Shown one piece after another: positions 27,663 to 37,570 of a stretch of DNA of 64,000 nt. The notes below the pieces were generated by a model. That model did no database searches and was not told where the DNA came from. It saw nothing but the letters and a program-made list of their open reading frames with translations. Source of the DNA: Paenibacillus sp. FSL H8-0079 (GTDB taxonomy: Bacteria; Bacillota; Bacilli; Paenibacillales; Paenibacillaceae); assembly GCF_037991315.1 (NCBI RefSeq), contig NZ_CP150300.1:3410001-3474000 (forward strand). Direction: 5' to 3'. Position 1 is the first letter of the stretch. Each line of letters opens with the position of its first letter. A program made the position numbers and the translations under genes.

Positions 27663-29603
27663 ATGGGACAAAACCAGATCCAAATTCATGACCAATTTTG
27701 GAATGCGTATACCAATCTTGTACGAGAAACGGTTATTCCCTATCAATGGGAAGCTCTGAACGATAGGGTAGAGGACGCTGAGCCTAGTCATGCCATTCGA
27801 AATTTCCGTATTGCCGCTGGCTTGGAGCAAGGAGAGTTTGGCGGGTGGGTATTTCAGGACAGTGATCTCTACAAGTGGTTGGAGGCCGTTGCTTATTCGC
27901 TCCGTCATCATCCAGATCAGAGGTTAGAGAAGATCGCCGATGAATCTATCGAATTGATTGGCCAAGCCCAACATGACGATGGTTATCTGAATACCTACTT
28001 CACGATCCAGGAACCTGGAAAGCAATGGACCAATCTTTACGAAGCTCATGAGCTGTATTGTGCAGGCCATTTAATTGAAGCAGCGGTTGCTTATTATCAG
28101 GCGACAGGCAAGCGTAAATTGCTAGATATCTCTTGCCGATTCGCTGATCTGATTGATCGTATGTTTGGAACCAATCCGGGACAAATAAGGGCCTACTGTG
28201 GTCATCAGGAGATTGAATTGGCTCTGGTTAAGCTATACGGGACTACGGGAGAAGAGCGTTATTTGAACCTTAGCCGATACTTTATAGATGAACGGGGAAA
28301 GCAGCCCAACTATTTTATCGAGGAATGGGAACGCGGAAGCCGGACAAACATCTGGTCCCAGGGAGCGCCTAATCTTGAGGTCTATCAATCTCATCTACCT
28401 GTTCGTGAGCAAAAGGTAGCTGTTGGGCACTCCGTTCGGGCAGTTTACATGTACACGGCGATGGCTGATCTTGCGCGACTAACAGGTGACGAAGAGCTGA
28501 AGGAGGCCTGTGAACGGCTCTGGTCGAACACAACAGGCAAACAAATGTATATTACCGGAGGTATTGGTTCAACACATCTCGGGGAAGCCTTTACGTTCGA
28601 CTATGATCTTCCGAATGATTCCGTTTACTCGGAGACCTGCGCTTCGATTGGTTTGATTTTCTGGGCACGTCGCATGCTTCAATTGGAAGTTAAGAGCGAA
28701 TATGCGGATGTGTTGGAGAGAGCGCTGTACAACAATGTGCTGGGCAGCATGTCTATGGATGGGAAACACTTCTTCTATGTCAATCCACTTGAGGTATGGC
28801 CAGAAGCAAGTCTCAAAAATCCAGATAAACATCACGTAAAGCCCGTCCGACAGAAATGGTTTGGCTGCTCCTGTTGTCCTCCCAATGTTGCACGGTTGCT
28901 AGGTTCGTTAGACGATTATATTTACGACGTGTCTGAGGATGGCAGAACGATCTATACCCATTTGTATATTGGAAGTCAAGCCTCGTTCGAGCTTGCCGAC
29001 ACTACAATAACATTGCATCAACGCTCCGAGCTTCCCTGGAACGGTCGCGTTGAATTCGCGGTTCAGCTTCCCAAAGATAGCGAATTTGCCGAGTTCGAGC
29101 TTGCGCTGCGTATACCAGATTGGTTCCAAAACGGACAGCCCACCTTGAAAGTAAATGGTGAACAGCGAGATATTCATGTTGAGAACGGTTACGCTAAAAT
29201 AAAACGCAGCTGGTCAGATGGTAATACAGTGGAGTGGCTGCTTCCGATCGAGCCGAAGTTAGTTGCCGCACATCCTTTAGTTCGGGCAGATGCAGGCAAG
29301 GTAGCCATTCAACGCGGACCGCTTGTTTATTGCGTAGAAGAAGCAGACAACGGGGCACCGCTCACTTCGCTCGCGTTGGCTTCGGAGCCACAATTAACCG
29401 CGTATGCTGATCCAGATTTGCTAGGTGGTTGTGTCGTGGTAGAAGGGGACGGTCTCGTGACTGACGACAGCGATTTATGGTCAGATGAGAAGCCTTACCG
29501 TTCTTATATTAAGCAAAAAAAGGAAGTACGTTTTAAGGCCATTCCCTATTATCTGTGGGGCAATCGCCTGGCTGGTGAAATGAGCGTGTGGCTGCGTTAT
29601 TAA
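27663..29603 (+). CDS. GH127 beta-L-arabinofuranosidase-like protein
   Basis: 646 residues, the size of HypBA1-type enzymes. The zinc-thiolate active site is complete: Glu324 and Cys326 in SETCASIG, and Cys404/Cys405 in GCSCCPPNVAR, with the same spacing as the Glu-x-Cys and Cys-Cys of Bifidobacterium HypBA1, where a Cys is the nucleophile. An (alpha/alpha)6 barrel is followed by beta-sandwich domains. There is no signal peptide, so it acts in the cytoplasm on imported oligosaccharides. The start at 27663 follows GAGGTG; the frame itself opens at 27624. Confidence 0.9.
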   Translation: MGQNQIQIHDQFWNAYTNLVRETVIPYQWEALNDRVEDAEPSHAIRNFRIAAGLEQGEFGGWVFQDSDLYKWLEAVAYSLRHHPDQRLEKIADESIELIGQAQHDDGYLNTYFTIQEPGKQWTNLYEAHELYCAGHLIEAAVAYYQATGKRKLLDISCRFADLIDRMFGTNPGQIRAYCGHQEIELALVKLYGTTGEERYLNLSRYFIDERGKQPNYFIEEWERGSRTNIWSQGAPNLEVYQSHLPVREQKVAVGHSVRAVYMYTAMADLARLTGDEELKEACERLWSNTTGKQMYITGGIGSTHLGEAFTFDYDLPNDSVYSETCASIGLIFWARRMLQLEVKSEYADVLERALYNNVLGSMSMDGKHFFYVNPLEVWPEASLKNPDKHHVKPVRQKWFGCSCCPPNVARLLGSLDDYIYDVSEDGRTIYTHLYIGSQASFELADTTITLHQRSELPWNGRVEFAVQLPKDSEFAEFELALRIPDWFQNGQPTLKVNGEQRDIHVENGYAKIKRSWSDGNTVEWLLPIEPKLVAAHPLVRADAGKVAIQRGPLVYCVEEADNGAPLTSLALASEPQLTAYADPDLLGGCVVVEGDGLVTDDSDLWSDEKPYRSYIKQKKEVRFKAIPYYLWGNRLAGEMSVWLRY

Positions 29604-29664
29604 AGAGGAAGTAAGGACGCACTTGAGTCTTTCTTTGCTTACTCTTCGTAAAGAGTATATTAGA

Positions 29665-29699
29665 AAAACGAAGGCGGTTAATCCACCTTCGTTTTTTTC
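29665..29699 (+). terminator. Intrinsic terminator of the GH127 gene
   Basis: AACGAAGG and CCTTCGTT (extended by GG/CC) close on a TTAAT loop and are followed by seven T. Confidence 0.9.
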
Positions 29700-29723
29700 T
29701 GTTTTCATGACACTACCTAACGA

Positions 29724-29981
29724 TTAACCGTTGTTGTGCGCTGCCAGAAACTGTTTGATACGCATTGGATTTTGACCTGTGAGTTCTTTGAAATCCTGAG
29801 TTACCAGCTCATATTCACCTTTAGCTGAAGCCGCATCAAAAGAAGCGAGAGCTTCCGCTTAACTCTCCAATATGTTTGATGAAACGCTCGAACGAATTAA
29901 ATTCGCTCGATTTTTACGTTTACGAATGATGCCTTCCAACAGAGGTTGTTCAAAAATGAATGGATCATGTAAAGTTTTCAA
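29724..29981 (-). pseudogene. Decayed gene, C-terminus resembling an NmrA/SDR-type oxidoreductase
   Basis: Read on the minus strand from the stop at 29724-29726, about 45 residues (DAASAKGEYELVTQDFKELT, then GQNPMRIKQFLAAHNNG) resemble the C-terminus of NmrA/QOR2-like NAD(P)-binding proteins. Around 29860 the frame breaks at GAGTTAAGCGG: removing one A restores a preceding FERFIKHIGEL segment. Further upstream a third frame from a TTG at 29981 reads LKTLHDPFIFEQPLLEGIIR, which seems to belong to a different protein. The whole is too short for any family, so it is a remnant, perhaps a fusion of two gene ends. Confidence 0.55.
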
Positions 29982-30066
29982 CAAAAAACAGCTCCCATAT
30001 AATTAATTATTATAAATGTAATATTCCCTTGGCTTTAACATTTAACAAAATGATACAACACCCCTC

Positions 30067-30084
30067 CTGACAACAGCATGTCAG
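30067..30084. promoter_or_regulatory. Palindromic operator-like site upstream of the decayed gene
   Basis: CTGACA and TGTCAG are a perfect inverted repeat with a 6-nt centre. It lies 86 nt before the remnant's first codon on the minus strand and may be its former operator. The rest of 29985-30240 shows no gene. Confidence 0.4.
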
Positions 30085-30243
30085 TAGCATTTCACTCGAT
30101 TATCTTAATTAAATCCAGGGTGGAGCAGAAGGGAGGATATTAGCATATTAATCCATACGAAATGAGAAATCTCCTGAGGCAGATACAACTATAAAGCCAC
30201 ATTTATCCATATGTATAACTATCTATTCGGTGACGAAATGAGA

Positions 30244-30283
30244 ACCTCTTCTTAATTAGTAGACACGACTAATAAGAAGAGGG
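30244..30283 (-). terminator. Probable terminator of the MFS gene
   Basis: CCTCTTCTTA pairs with TAAGAAGAGG, with a further AGT/ACT pairing inside, 36 nt past the MFS stop on the minus strand. The following T tract is interrupted (TTCTCATTT). Confidence 0.65.
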
Positions 30284-30318
30284 AATTTTGAGCGGTTATC
30301 ATTTTCGTTCAACTAACT

Positions 30319-31743
30319 TTAGTTGCTGTTTACTTTTTTTCGTATTCTCAGACTAAGCAATGCTCCTATAGCAGCAATACAGGCAGCCAGCACAAAGGTA
30401 TCTCCAAATGCTCCAATACTAAACAATTCCACTTGGTTGTTATCTGAATCATATACGCTAGATCGATACGTTAGGAAGCTCGTTAATCCTGCAATAGCAA
30501 AAGAAATCACAATGCTGGATGCTGCAGAAGTTAAGGGTGTGACTCTGCTAATGAGTGAAGACGGTGCAGATTGAAGGATAAAAGTATTCAGGGACATCAT
30601 GCATAATCCCATGCCCATCCCTAATAGTGCTATGGAGAAAACAACGAATGGTAACGAGGAGTCCATATCCAGATTAGATAAGTTAAGCAATGCGATGGCA
30701 ATAATAGACAGTCCCGAAAAAGCTAAAGGACGAATTCCCAAATAATCATATATTTTTCCACCGATGGGCATGAGGACTCCTGAAGTAATAGCCATCACAC
30801 TCATAATTAACCCTGTTGTGAGAGGGCCATATCCTTTGAATAATTGTAAATATTGCGGAATAAAAACTAATGAGCCGTTCAGAGCCATGTATTGTATCCA
30901 GCTCACCGTAATTCCTTTCCTAAAGTCAGCAGAAGAAAATGCACGCAGTTCCAATAGGGGATGCTTATGTTTTAGCTCGTTGATAATAAAGAGGGTCAGT
31001 ACTATTCCTCCACCAATCAAAGCAGTTAATCCCATAGTATTCATTCGCAGACCATCACTAATATGGGTAATACCATAGGTGATACTAACAAATGACAAGG
31101 GGCCTAATATCATACCTGGAATATCCAAAGCCAGGGTTTCTTTTTTTTCTGTGACGGGTAAAAATTTAATTCCTAACACGAGAGCAAGTATCCCGATTGG
31201 AACATTAATAAGGAAAATCCAATGCCACGTTACAAATTCAACCAGCCATCCCGATATAACTGGACCACTAGCGGGAGCCAATAACATAGGAATACCGAGC
31301 AAACCCATAACCTGACCTTTTTTTCCCTCCGGAGCGATTCGAAATACCATGGCCATCCCGATGGGCTGCACCATTCCTCCTGCCAAACCCTGAATGACTC
31401 TAAACGCAATCAATTGTTCTGCCGTCTGAGCAAACGAGCAAAGTAGTGAGCTGAGAGAAAATAAAACAACGGTGATCAAAAAGGCTTTTGAAGCGCCAAG
31501 CCGATCCGAGATCCAGCCAGCGAGCGGGATCGTTGCTGACATAGCTAACATATAACCCGTTATTGTCCATTGTAATGTTGCAAACGTGGTCTCTAAGTCA
31601 TGCGTTAATTTGGGAATCGCTACATTCATGGCTGTACTGTCCAGCATAACCATCATCATACCTAGAACAATAGCTATCAATGGACGAATCAATGCCCCTA
31701 ATCTAATTTCTGAATCCAAACTCAACGTATCTTTACTCATCAT
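30319..31743 (-). CDS. MFS drug exporter, DHA2 (EmrB/QacA) family
   Basis: 474 residues with about 14 transmembrane segments. Family marks are LDSTAMNVAIPKL in helix 1, WTITGYMLAMSATIPLAGWISDRLGASKAFL across helices 2-3 and the antiporter stretch RVIQGLAGGMVQP. Paired ATG codons at 31743 and 31740 follow GGAG; a frame from 31776 lacks one. It is divergent from a TetR-type gene, the usual arrangement for a substrate-induced efflux pump. Substrates cannot be predicted. Confidence 0.9.
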   Translation of the reverse strand: MMSKDTLSLDSEIRLGALIRPLIAIVLGMMMVMLDSTAMNVAIPKLTHDLETTFATLQWTITGYMLAMSATIPLAGWISDRLGASKAFLITVVLFSLSSLLCSFAQTAEQLIAFRVIQGLAGGMVQPIGMAMVFRIAPEGKKGQVMGLLGIPMLLAPASGPVISGWLVEFVTWHWIFLINVPIGILALVLGIKFLPVTEKKETLALDIPGMILGPLSFVSITYGITHISDGLRMNTMGLTALIGGGIVLTLFIINELKHKHPLLELRAFSSADFRKGITVSWIQYMALNGSLVFIPQYLQLFKGYGPLTTGLIMSVMAITSGVLMPIGGKIYDYLGIRPLAFSGLSIIAIALLNLSNLDMDSSLPFVVFSIALLGMGMGLCMMSLNTFILQSAPSSLISRVTPLTSAASSIVISFAIAGLTSFLTYRSSVYDSDNNQVELFSIGAFGDTFVLAACIAAIGALLSLRIRKKVNSN

Positions 31744-31786
31744 TTTTCTCCATTCCCACATGGTGTTGATCTTCATAATTGATTAT

Positions 31787-31801
31787 TGATCACGTCGATC
31801 A
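31787..31801. promoter_or_regulatory. Candidate TetR operator
   Basis: TGATC and GATCA flank a 5-nt centre in the 177-nt gap between the divergent exporter and TetR genes, close to the exporter's start. Confidence 0.4.
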
Positions 31802-31920
31802 TTATAATAAAAGAAGGTAGCAACTCAATGATCATTCATTCACCCTGTGTTCATTAATCAACATAAACCGGGGAGATGATCAGTAAATGACAGAGGAATT
31901 TTTGAAAGGGAAATGAATAT

Positions 31921-32511
31921 ATGGATATAAACGAGGATAAACGTATTATTCGGACGAAACAGATTCTTAGATCCGTTTTTATAGAACTCGCCACGGAAAA
32001 GGGATTAGCGAATGTAACCGTAAAAGAGTTGACGGAGCGAGCAGGGCTAAATCGGGGAACGTTCTATCTACATTACAAGGACATCTATGATTTTTGTGAA
32101 CAATATACTAACGATATCTTACATGGCTATAAAAAAGTCATCATGAAACTCAGTTTTCTACGCAACACGCAGGGACCCTTTATTGAACCTCCTTATGCTT
32201 ATATCAAACCCTTTGATTACGTGATTGAGAATAAAGAATTTTTCAAGTTCTTTATGGGACCACATGGCGATCCTGCTTTTGCGGTAAAATTAAGGGAACT
32301 GCTGAGAAAGCAGCTGCATCAGTCATTTCAGGCGAGACACGGTCAGTTCGTTGAAATTTCGACAAAACAACAATACGTATTTTCCTATATCTCTTCTGCC
32401 TATGTCGGCACTCTGGAATTTTGGATATCGCAAGGAATGGATTTATCATCTAAAAATATTGCTGTTCTTTTCTCTGAAATATCACAATTAGGTTCGTCCA
32501 GTTTGGCGTGA
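31921..32511 (+). CDS. TetR-family regulator
   Basis: 196 residues. The N-terminal HTH reads NVTVKELTERAGLNRGTFYLHYKDIYDF (about 29-56). The C-terminal part fits the TetR_C_7-like group often seen in Firmicutes (PFDYVIENKEFFKFFMGPHGDPAF). It is divergent from the MFS exporter and presumably represses it until a ligand binds. Confidence 0.9.
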   Translation: MDINEDKRIIRTKQILRSVFIELATEKGLANVTVKELTERAGLNRGTFYLHYKDIYDFCEQYTNDILHGYKKVIMKLSFLRNTQGPFIEPPYAYIKPFDYVIENKEFFKFFMGPHGDPAFAVKLRELLRKQLHQSFQARHGQFVEISTKQQYVFSYISSAYVGTLEFWISQGMDLSSKNIAVLFSEISQLGSSSLA

Positions 32512-32565
32512 TCTGCTTCAAGAATCGTGTTTGATGTAACTGAACAAACAAAACGATTTAAGCTG

Positions 32566-32606
32566 CGACCGTTTCTCGGTATTCTACTGGGGAACGGTCG
32601 TTTTAT
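32566..32606 (+). terminator. Intrinsic terminator (ACCGTT family, copy 2)
   Basis: CGACCGTTTCTC and GGGGAACGGTCG arms with a GGTATTCTACT loop and TTTTATTT after. It lies 55 nt after the TetR gene. Confidence 0.88.
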
Positions 32607-32715
32607 TTATTTCGAGTCAATCGATGATAACTATGTAAAGGTCATGAATGCATGAATTGTAGAATATTGGTCATTCTACTTGAAAACAGTATGTGATGTA
32701 AGGAGATCTGATCAG

Positions 32716-34413
32716 GTGATGTGGAAACAAATACTGGATCATATACCTGACTGGAGTGCCTGGGCGGGCACCGTATGCCTAACGTTAGTACCTTTTCTCA
32801 TTATGGGCCTGTTTCGCCAGATCAAGCTTATGGATGCGCGGCTGGGCCAACGAAAGCAGAGAATGGAGAGTCCTCCCGCTGAAGAAGAACAGTCGGGTGA
32901 CCCTAGTCCTGTTCCAACGGTTCCAGATGATAAAGCCTTGTTATACACAGATGAACTTGTGACCAACATGAATCGCTTCAAACAGGTTGCGCTGGATATG
33001 GATGATATTAATGAACGAACATTTTATCTAAGTAACCTGGATTGTCATGCTGTCTTGTATTTTGTCGATGGTTTAACCGATAAGATGGCGCTGGATCATA
33101 ACGTGTTGAAACCAATGTTGGAGTGGGGAAACACGCCACTTGAGAACGGGAAGTTCACTCCCGAACAGCTGGTACATTTACTGGATCAGCAGCTGTTGCT
33201 GGTATCTGAAACAGAATTTGTGAAGGAGGTCACTCCGAGTTTGCGCAAGGTCCTGTTTGGCTCCGTAATCCTTTTGCTGGATGGGGTTCAAGGGGCGCTA
33301 ATTCTGGGAACGCCAAAGGGGAAATCTAGATCGATCGAGGAGCCGGTATCGGAATCAGTTCTTCGGGGGCCAAGGATTGGCTTCACGGAAGTGCTTAGTG
33401 ACAATACAGCCATGCTACGCAGACATGGGGAAACGAATGAACTTGCAATGGTGTCGTATAAAGTGGGGAGTCGAGTCGAGAAGCAACTCATGATCGTCTA
33501 TTTTCGGGATATTGCTAATCATGAACTGGTCGACGAAGTCAAACGGCGTGTGCGCGCAATTGATGTAGATGAAGTACTGGAGTCCGGTTATGTGGAGCAG
33601 TTAATTGAAGATAATTTCCTTAGCCCATTTGCCCAGATTCAAAATACGGAACGACCAGACAGGGTCATGGGGGCCTTGTTAGAAGGAAGGGTCGCGATCC
33701 TGCTCGACGGGTCACCATACGCCCTGTTAATGCCGGTTACCTATGCCATGATGCTGCAATCACCCGAAGATTATTATGAACGCTGGATTCCCAGTTCGTT
33801 TATTCGATTCTTACGCTTTGTAGCGACCCTGATTTCGCTATTTGCCCCAGCCATATACATTTCGTTTATCTCGTTTCATCCTGGACTCATTCCTACCAAC
33901 TTGGTGATTTCAATCATTGGAACGAGGCAGGGTGTACCTTTTTCCACGTTAATTGAAGCGCTTATTATGGAACTTGCGATTGAGATTTTGCGAGAGGCGG
34001 GATTGCGATTACCGAAGCCTATTGGCCCAGCCATGGGGATCGTTGGTGGTCTCATCGTTGGACAAGCTGCGGTGGATGCCGGCATTGTAAGCCCCATCCT
34101 GGTCATCGTTGTTGCGGTGACGGCGATATCTTCTTTTGCCACACCTATGTACAGTGCCGGTATTGCGATGCGGTTATTACGCTTTCCCATCATGTTCACC
34201 GCCGCGATGTTCGGATTATATGGTGTGATCATGGCTTTTCTGTTCTTGGTCATCCATATGTTCAAATTAAAAAGCTTTGGCATTCCCTATGTAGGGATGG
34301 CTGCTCCGCCTTCCATTAAGGAATGGAAAGATTACTTGATTCGTGCTCCGCTTCAGTTCATGCGGCAAAGACCCGGGTTGTTACAGACCAAAGACCGGAA
34401 ACGCAAGAGTTAA
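32716..34413 (+). CDS. gerAA: Germinant receptor A subunit (GerA/SpoVAF family)
   Basis: 565 residues. A soluble N-terminal part with an acidic, Pro-rich stretch (PPAEEEQSGDPSPVP) leads into the two-lobed GerA domain (FYLSNLDCHAVLYFVDGL, GRVAILLDGSPYALLMP), and about five membrane helices lie in the C-terminal third. The start is uncertain: TTG 32680, GTG 32716 (10 nt after AGGAG) and ATG 32719 are possible. The A subunit assembles with B and C in the inner spore membrane and is needed to trigger germination. The next two genes encode those subunits. Confidence 0.9.
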   Translation: MMWKQILDHIPDWSAWAGTVCLTLVPFLIMGLFRQIKLMDARLGQRKQRMESPPAEEEQSGDPSPVPTVPDDKALLYTDELVTNMNRFKQVALDMDDINERTFYLSNLDCHAVLYFVDGLTDKMALDHNVLKPMLEWGNTPLENGKFTPEQLVHLLDQQLLLVSETEFVKEVTPSLRKVLFGSVILLLDGVQGALILGTPKGKSRSIEEPVSESVLRGPRIGFTEVLSDNTAMLRRHGETNELAMVSYKVGSRVEKQLMIVYFRDIANHELVDEVKRRVRAIDVDEVLESGYVEQLIEDNFLSPFAQIQNTERPDRVMGALLEGRVAILLDGSPYALLMPVTYAMMLQSPEDYYERWIPSSFIRFLRFVATLISLFAPAIYISFISFHPGLIPTNLVISIIGTRQGVPFSTLIEALIMELAIEILREAGLRLPKPIGPAMGIVGGLIVGQAAVDAGIVSPILVIVVAVTAISSFATPMYSAGIAMRLLRFPIMFTAAMFGLYGVIMAFLFLVIHMFKLKSFGIPYVGMAAPPSIKEWKDYLIRAPLQFMRQRPGLLQTKDRKRKS

Positions 34414-34444
34414 CACGTAACACTTACAACAAGGAGGAACCATA

Positions 34445-35542
34445 ATGGCATCTGGGCTGAATGATTCAGGCAAGCTTACAACATTACAGGGCGTAAGTCT
34501 GATCATTGTTTTTATTGTTGGTGTGGAGCTCTTTACGTTACCCAGAGAAGTCGTACATGCTGTTAAAAGCGCAGATGCCTGGTTGTCCGTCATTCTCGGA
34601 GGATGTGTAACGTTGCTTCTGGCGTGGATGATGATACGGTTAGCCCGAAAATTTCCAGGGATGAACTTCTATGAATTCGTGCAACAGATTGTAGGTACAT
34701 GGATTGGCAAGATGATTGGTGTGGTCGTGATCGTCTATTACATTCATTTGGGAAGTTATGAAATGCGGGCGATGGAGGAAGTTACATCGTTTTTCCTACT
34801 TGAAGGTACACCATGGTGGGCCATTCAGGCCCTATTTGTCTGGATATCCTTGTACTTATGCATGGAGGGAACGGATGTGATCGCAAAAGTATGCCAGATC
34901 ATTGTTCCGATCACGATCGTGATCTATCTCCTCATTTTATTGCTTGGGGTGAAAAACTTTGACGTTAGCACCTTGCGTCCTTTTTTATCCAAAGGCATGT
35001 CTCCCGTCTTTCATGGCATGAGTACCACTACCTTGGCATTTAGCGGGAGCGAAATCATGTTATTTATATTAGCCAAAATGGAAAAACCCGAAAAAGCAGT
35101 TCGGATTATGGGATGGGGAGTTGGCGTAGCTATCGTGCTCTATACAACCGCTACTATTCTGTGCATCGGTGCATTCACTGCGGAGGGGGTTATGACTCGT
35201 GTATGGCCTTTTTTCGATCTCACACGCAGTGTTGAAGTAGATAATTTACCGTTGGAACGGTTCGAATCCTTACTCTTGTCAATCTGGGTACTGGAGATTT
35301 TCGCAACATTTAACATCGCTTTTTATTGTGCGGCATTGGGATTATCCCATGTGACAAAGCTTCCTTATGCACGAAGTCTCTGTATTCTACTGCCCATCAT
35401 GCTGATCGTATCTCGCGTCCCTAAGGATATCAACGAACTATTCCAACTGGGGAGATATATTGGCAAAGCCAACCTTATTCTATTCGCCGGTTTGTCTTTG
35501 ATTCTACTACTCATTTCGCGCTGGAGGTCAAAGTCGACATGA
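34445..35542 (+). CDS. gerAB: Germinant receptor B subunit (nutrient-binding permease-like)
   Basis: 365 residues, about ten transmembrane segments, behind AAGGAGG. Conserved stretches are GVELFTLPREVVHAV in helix 1, FPGMNFYEFVQQIVGTW and STTTLAFSGSEIMLFIL. The B subunit holds the germinant pocket within an APC-type fold. It overlaps gerAC by 4 nt (ATGA), so the two are translationally coupled. Confidence 0.9.
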   Translation: MASGLNDSGKLTTLQGVSLIIVFIVGVELFTLPREVVHAVKSADAWLSVILGGCVTLLLAWMMIRLARKFPGMNFYEFVQQIVGTWIGKMIGVVVIVYYIHLGSYEMRAMEEVTSFFLLEGTPWWAIQALFVWISLYLCMEGTDVIAKVCQIIVPITIVIYLLILLLGVKNFDVSTLRPFLSKGMSPVFHGMSTTTLAFSGSEIMLFILAKMEKPEKAVRIMGWGVGVAIVLYTTATILCIGAFTAEGVMTRVWPFFDLTRSVEVDNLPLERFESLLLSIWVLEIFATFNIAFYCAALGLSHVTKLPYARSLCILLPIMLIVSRVPKDINELFQLGRYIGKANLILFAGLSLILLLISRWRSKST

Positions 35543-36720
35543 TCTATTCCCGAAATGTTGCGCTGTTTATGTTGGTGGCAGGAGCAAGTATGTTACTGAC
35601 CGGATGTTGGAGCAGCTCGCCTATTGAAAAGCGGTATCTGGAGGCAGGTGTTGCCTACGATAAGGTACAACCTGAAGAAAGAATTGCTTCTGAGCGCGTG
35701 GATTACCCTCAAAAACAGAAAATCCGGCGAACCGTGCAGTATATTTTGCCTGAAGCAGGAGCTAAATCCAACAACTCTCCAGGGAAAAAGTTTTATAACA
35801 AAGAGGAGATCGGGGACTCCATTATGGAGATGACAAGGGAGACGTATCTTACGAATCGTTCACCCGCCGGTTTCCATCTAAAGACAATTGTGATCAGCTC
35901 CAGGCTATTGCAAGAGATTCCGATGCATGAGTTACTTGATTTTTATCTAGCAGATAATGATATTCGACTTAGTCTCCAGGTATATATAACGACAGGAACA
36001 GCTCGTGATGTCTTGAAGGAAAATGCCTCCGGAGAGATTCCTGCTTTCCTGCTCAAAGAGCTGTCTGCCAACCGCAAACGAATCTCCCGCCTCATCAAAC
36101 CCGTTACACTTGCGAACCTGATCGGACCACTAAAATCGGAATCCAGCTATCTTCTGCCAAATGTCAGTGTGGAACAAAGTGCCTTAAAGATCAAAGGTGC
36201 GGGGGTAATGAAAGGCAACACTCAAAAGTACGGTGGCTATTTAAATGAATCCTATGTGGAAGGTTTGCAATGGATAAAAGGTGATATTTCAGGGGGCATA
36301 TACAAGATCAAAGAACCTGAGTTACAGCAGCAATTCGTATATGAGATCAAATCCGTCAAGAGCAAAATCAAGGCAACCGTGCACGGGGATGATATCTCAT
36401 TTCACGTTGACATGAAGTCGGAAGGGCGCCTCTCTGAAGTCTTTGCATCCAACGTTAAGAAGATGAATAATCGGACGCTCGAACAGCATTCCGAAATCGT
36501 GGAAGGTGAGATTCAAACGCTCGTAGAGAACACCATGACCAAGCTAAAAAAAATGCATGTTGAGGTGGCTGATCTGGGTAAAGCTCTGCGCATTCAGCAT
36601 CCGGCCGTATGGGAAAAGGTCAAAGGAAATTGGGATGACACATTCACCACAATTCCAGTGACCTTCAGTGTGAAGCTGCATATCGATGATTATGGAGCCT
36701 CTACCATGAGTATGGATTAA
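35539..36720 (+). CDS. gerAC: Germinant receptor C subunit lipoprotein
   Basis: 393 residues. Signal peptide with lipobox LTGC (Cys23), then the Ger(x)C fold: SPAGFHLKTIVISSRLLQE, AGVMKG-like AGAGVMKGNTQ, and a C-terminal repeat domain ending in KLHIDDYGAST. It is anchored on the outer face of the spore inner membrane. Family members are often marked by WSSSPIEKR-like residues just after the Cys, as here. It is the last gene of the tricistron. Confidence 0.9.
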   Translation: MIYSRNVALFMLVAGASMLLTGCWSSSPIEKRYLEAGVAYDKVQPEERIASERVDYPQKQKIRRTVQYILPEAGAKSNNSPGKKFYNKEEIGDSIMEMTRETYLTNRSPAGFHLKTIVISSRLLQEIPMHELLDFYLADNDIRLSLQVYITTGTARDVLKENASGEIPAFLLKELSANRKRISRLIKPVTLANLIGPLKSESSYLLPNVSVEQSALKIKGAGVMKGNTQKYGGYLNESYVEGLQWIKGDISGGIYKIKEPELQQQFVYEIKSVKSKIKATVHGDDISFHVDMKSEGRLSEVFASNVKKMNNRTLEQHSEIVEGEIQTLVENTMTKLKKMHVEVADLGKALRIQHPAVWEKVKGNWDDTFTTIPVTFSVKLHIDDYGASTMSMD

Positions 36721-36723
36721 GTT

Positions 36724-36760
36724 GGAGGTCTGTTGACACAAGACCTGCTTGACCTCCTTT
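36724..36760 (+). terminator. Hairpin at the end of the ger operon
   Basis: GGAGGTC and GACCTCC pair around a 23-nt loop, followed by TTTATT. It also overlaps the stop of the convergent GNAT gene. Confidence 0.65.
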
Positions 36761-37388
36761 ATTCTGATTTGATGGATGAATGGGTGCTGGCTAAGGATTT
36801 TTGCATAAATATCACTTTTTTGAAGCCTGCTTTGGCAGTAAATGGGCCGGATTTCAGTTCTTTTTGGAGCATATAACCGAACCTCTCATATAATTTTTGT
36901 GCTGAAGGATTCGTATCCACAACCTCTAGATTAATTGTAGTAATTTGCTTATTGATCGCAACTTGTTCCAACGTACTTAATAGCAATTTACCTATTCCAT
37001 GACCACGAGCTTCTTCAGATACTGCAATAGGGTCGATGTGCAATACATGTTCGTGATACAAATGGAATTTTAAATAAAACGCATAAAATAAAAACCGCCA
37101 AGTCGCTACAAATGGGGAGTACACGTTCCGAAAAGCTGCATAATTGGCAGGTGTGAATGCTTTTTTTCCTATATTGTAACCAAGAAATCCGACCACTTCT
37201 TCATTTCTTAGTGCGTAAATACCTTGTTCAAATTGAATAGACTGAGATAATAGTTGTACTGCTTGTTTTTTCGTTTTCGCATAAAACCACAGATGTGTTA
37301 CTTTCAATGGAAAAGCTTCGTAAAATAACTGAGCAACTTGTTCTTGTTGTTGTGCATTAAGCTGCTGTGTGATTTGAATTTGGTTCAT
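36759..37388 (-). CDS. GNAT-family N-acetyltransferase
   Basis: 209 residues. The acetyl-CoA motif A is VSEEARGHGIGKLLLSTLEQVA (R/Q-x-x-G-x-G/A pattern), followed by INLEVVDTNPSAQKLYERFGY (motif B). GGGGAG precedes the ATG. The acceptor is unknown. It is a single-gene unit, convergent with the ger operon. Confidence 0.88.
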   Translation of the reverse strand: MNQIQITQQLNAQQQEQVAQLFYEAFPLKVTHLWFYAKTKKQAVQLLSQSIQFEQGIYALRNEEVVGFLGYNIGKKAFTPANYAAFRNVYSPFVATWRFLFYAFYLKFHLYHEHVLHIDPIAVSEEARGHGIGKLLLSTLEQVAINKQITTINLEVVDTNPSAQKLYERFGYMLQKELKSGPFTAKAGFKKVIFMQKSLASTHSSIKSE

Positions 37389-37570
37389 GGATATCTCCCC
37401 AATCCTTAATTAAGCGTTAGTTGATGTTCTATCATTCATTTTCCTAAAATGCAGTAACGTGAACAATTCACATTTCTTTGCGTTGTGGGTACATTTCTTA
37501 GATTTCTTCGTTTGTTGCTCGAATGTTGCTTGGAATTCGTTGAATTGGAGTGAAAGGAGGAGATCGCAAG

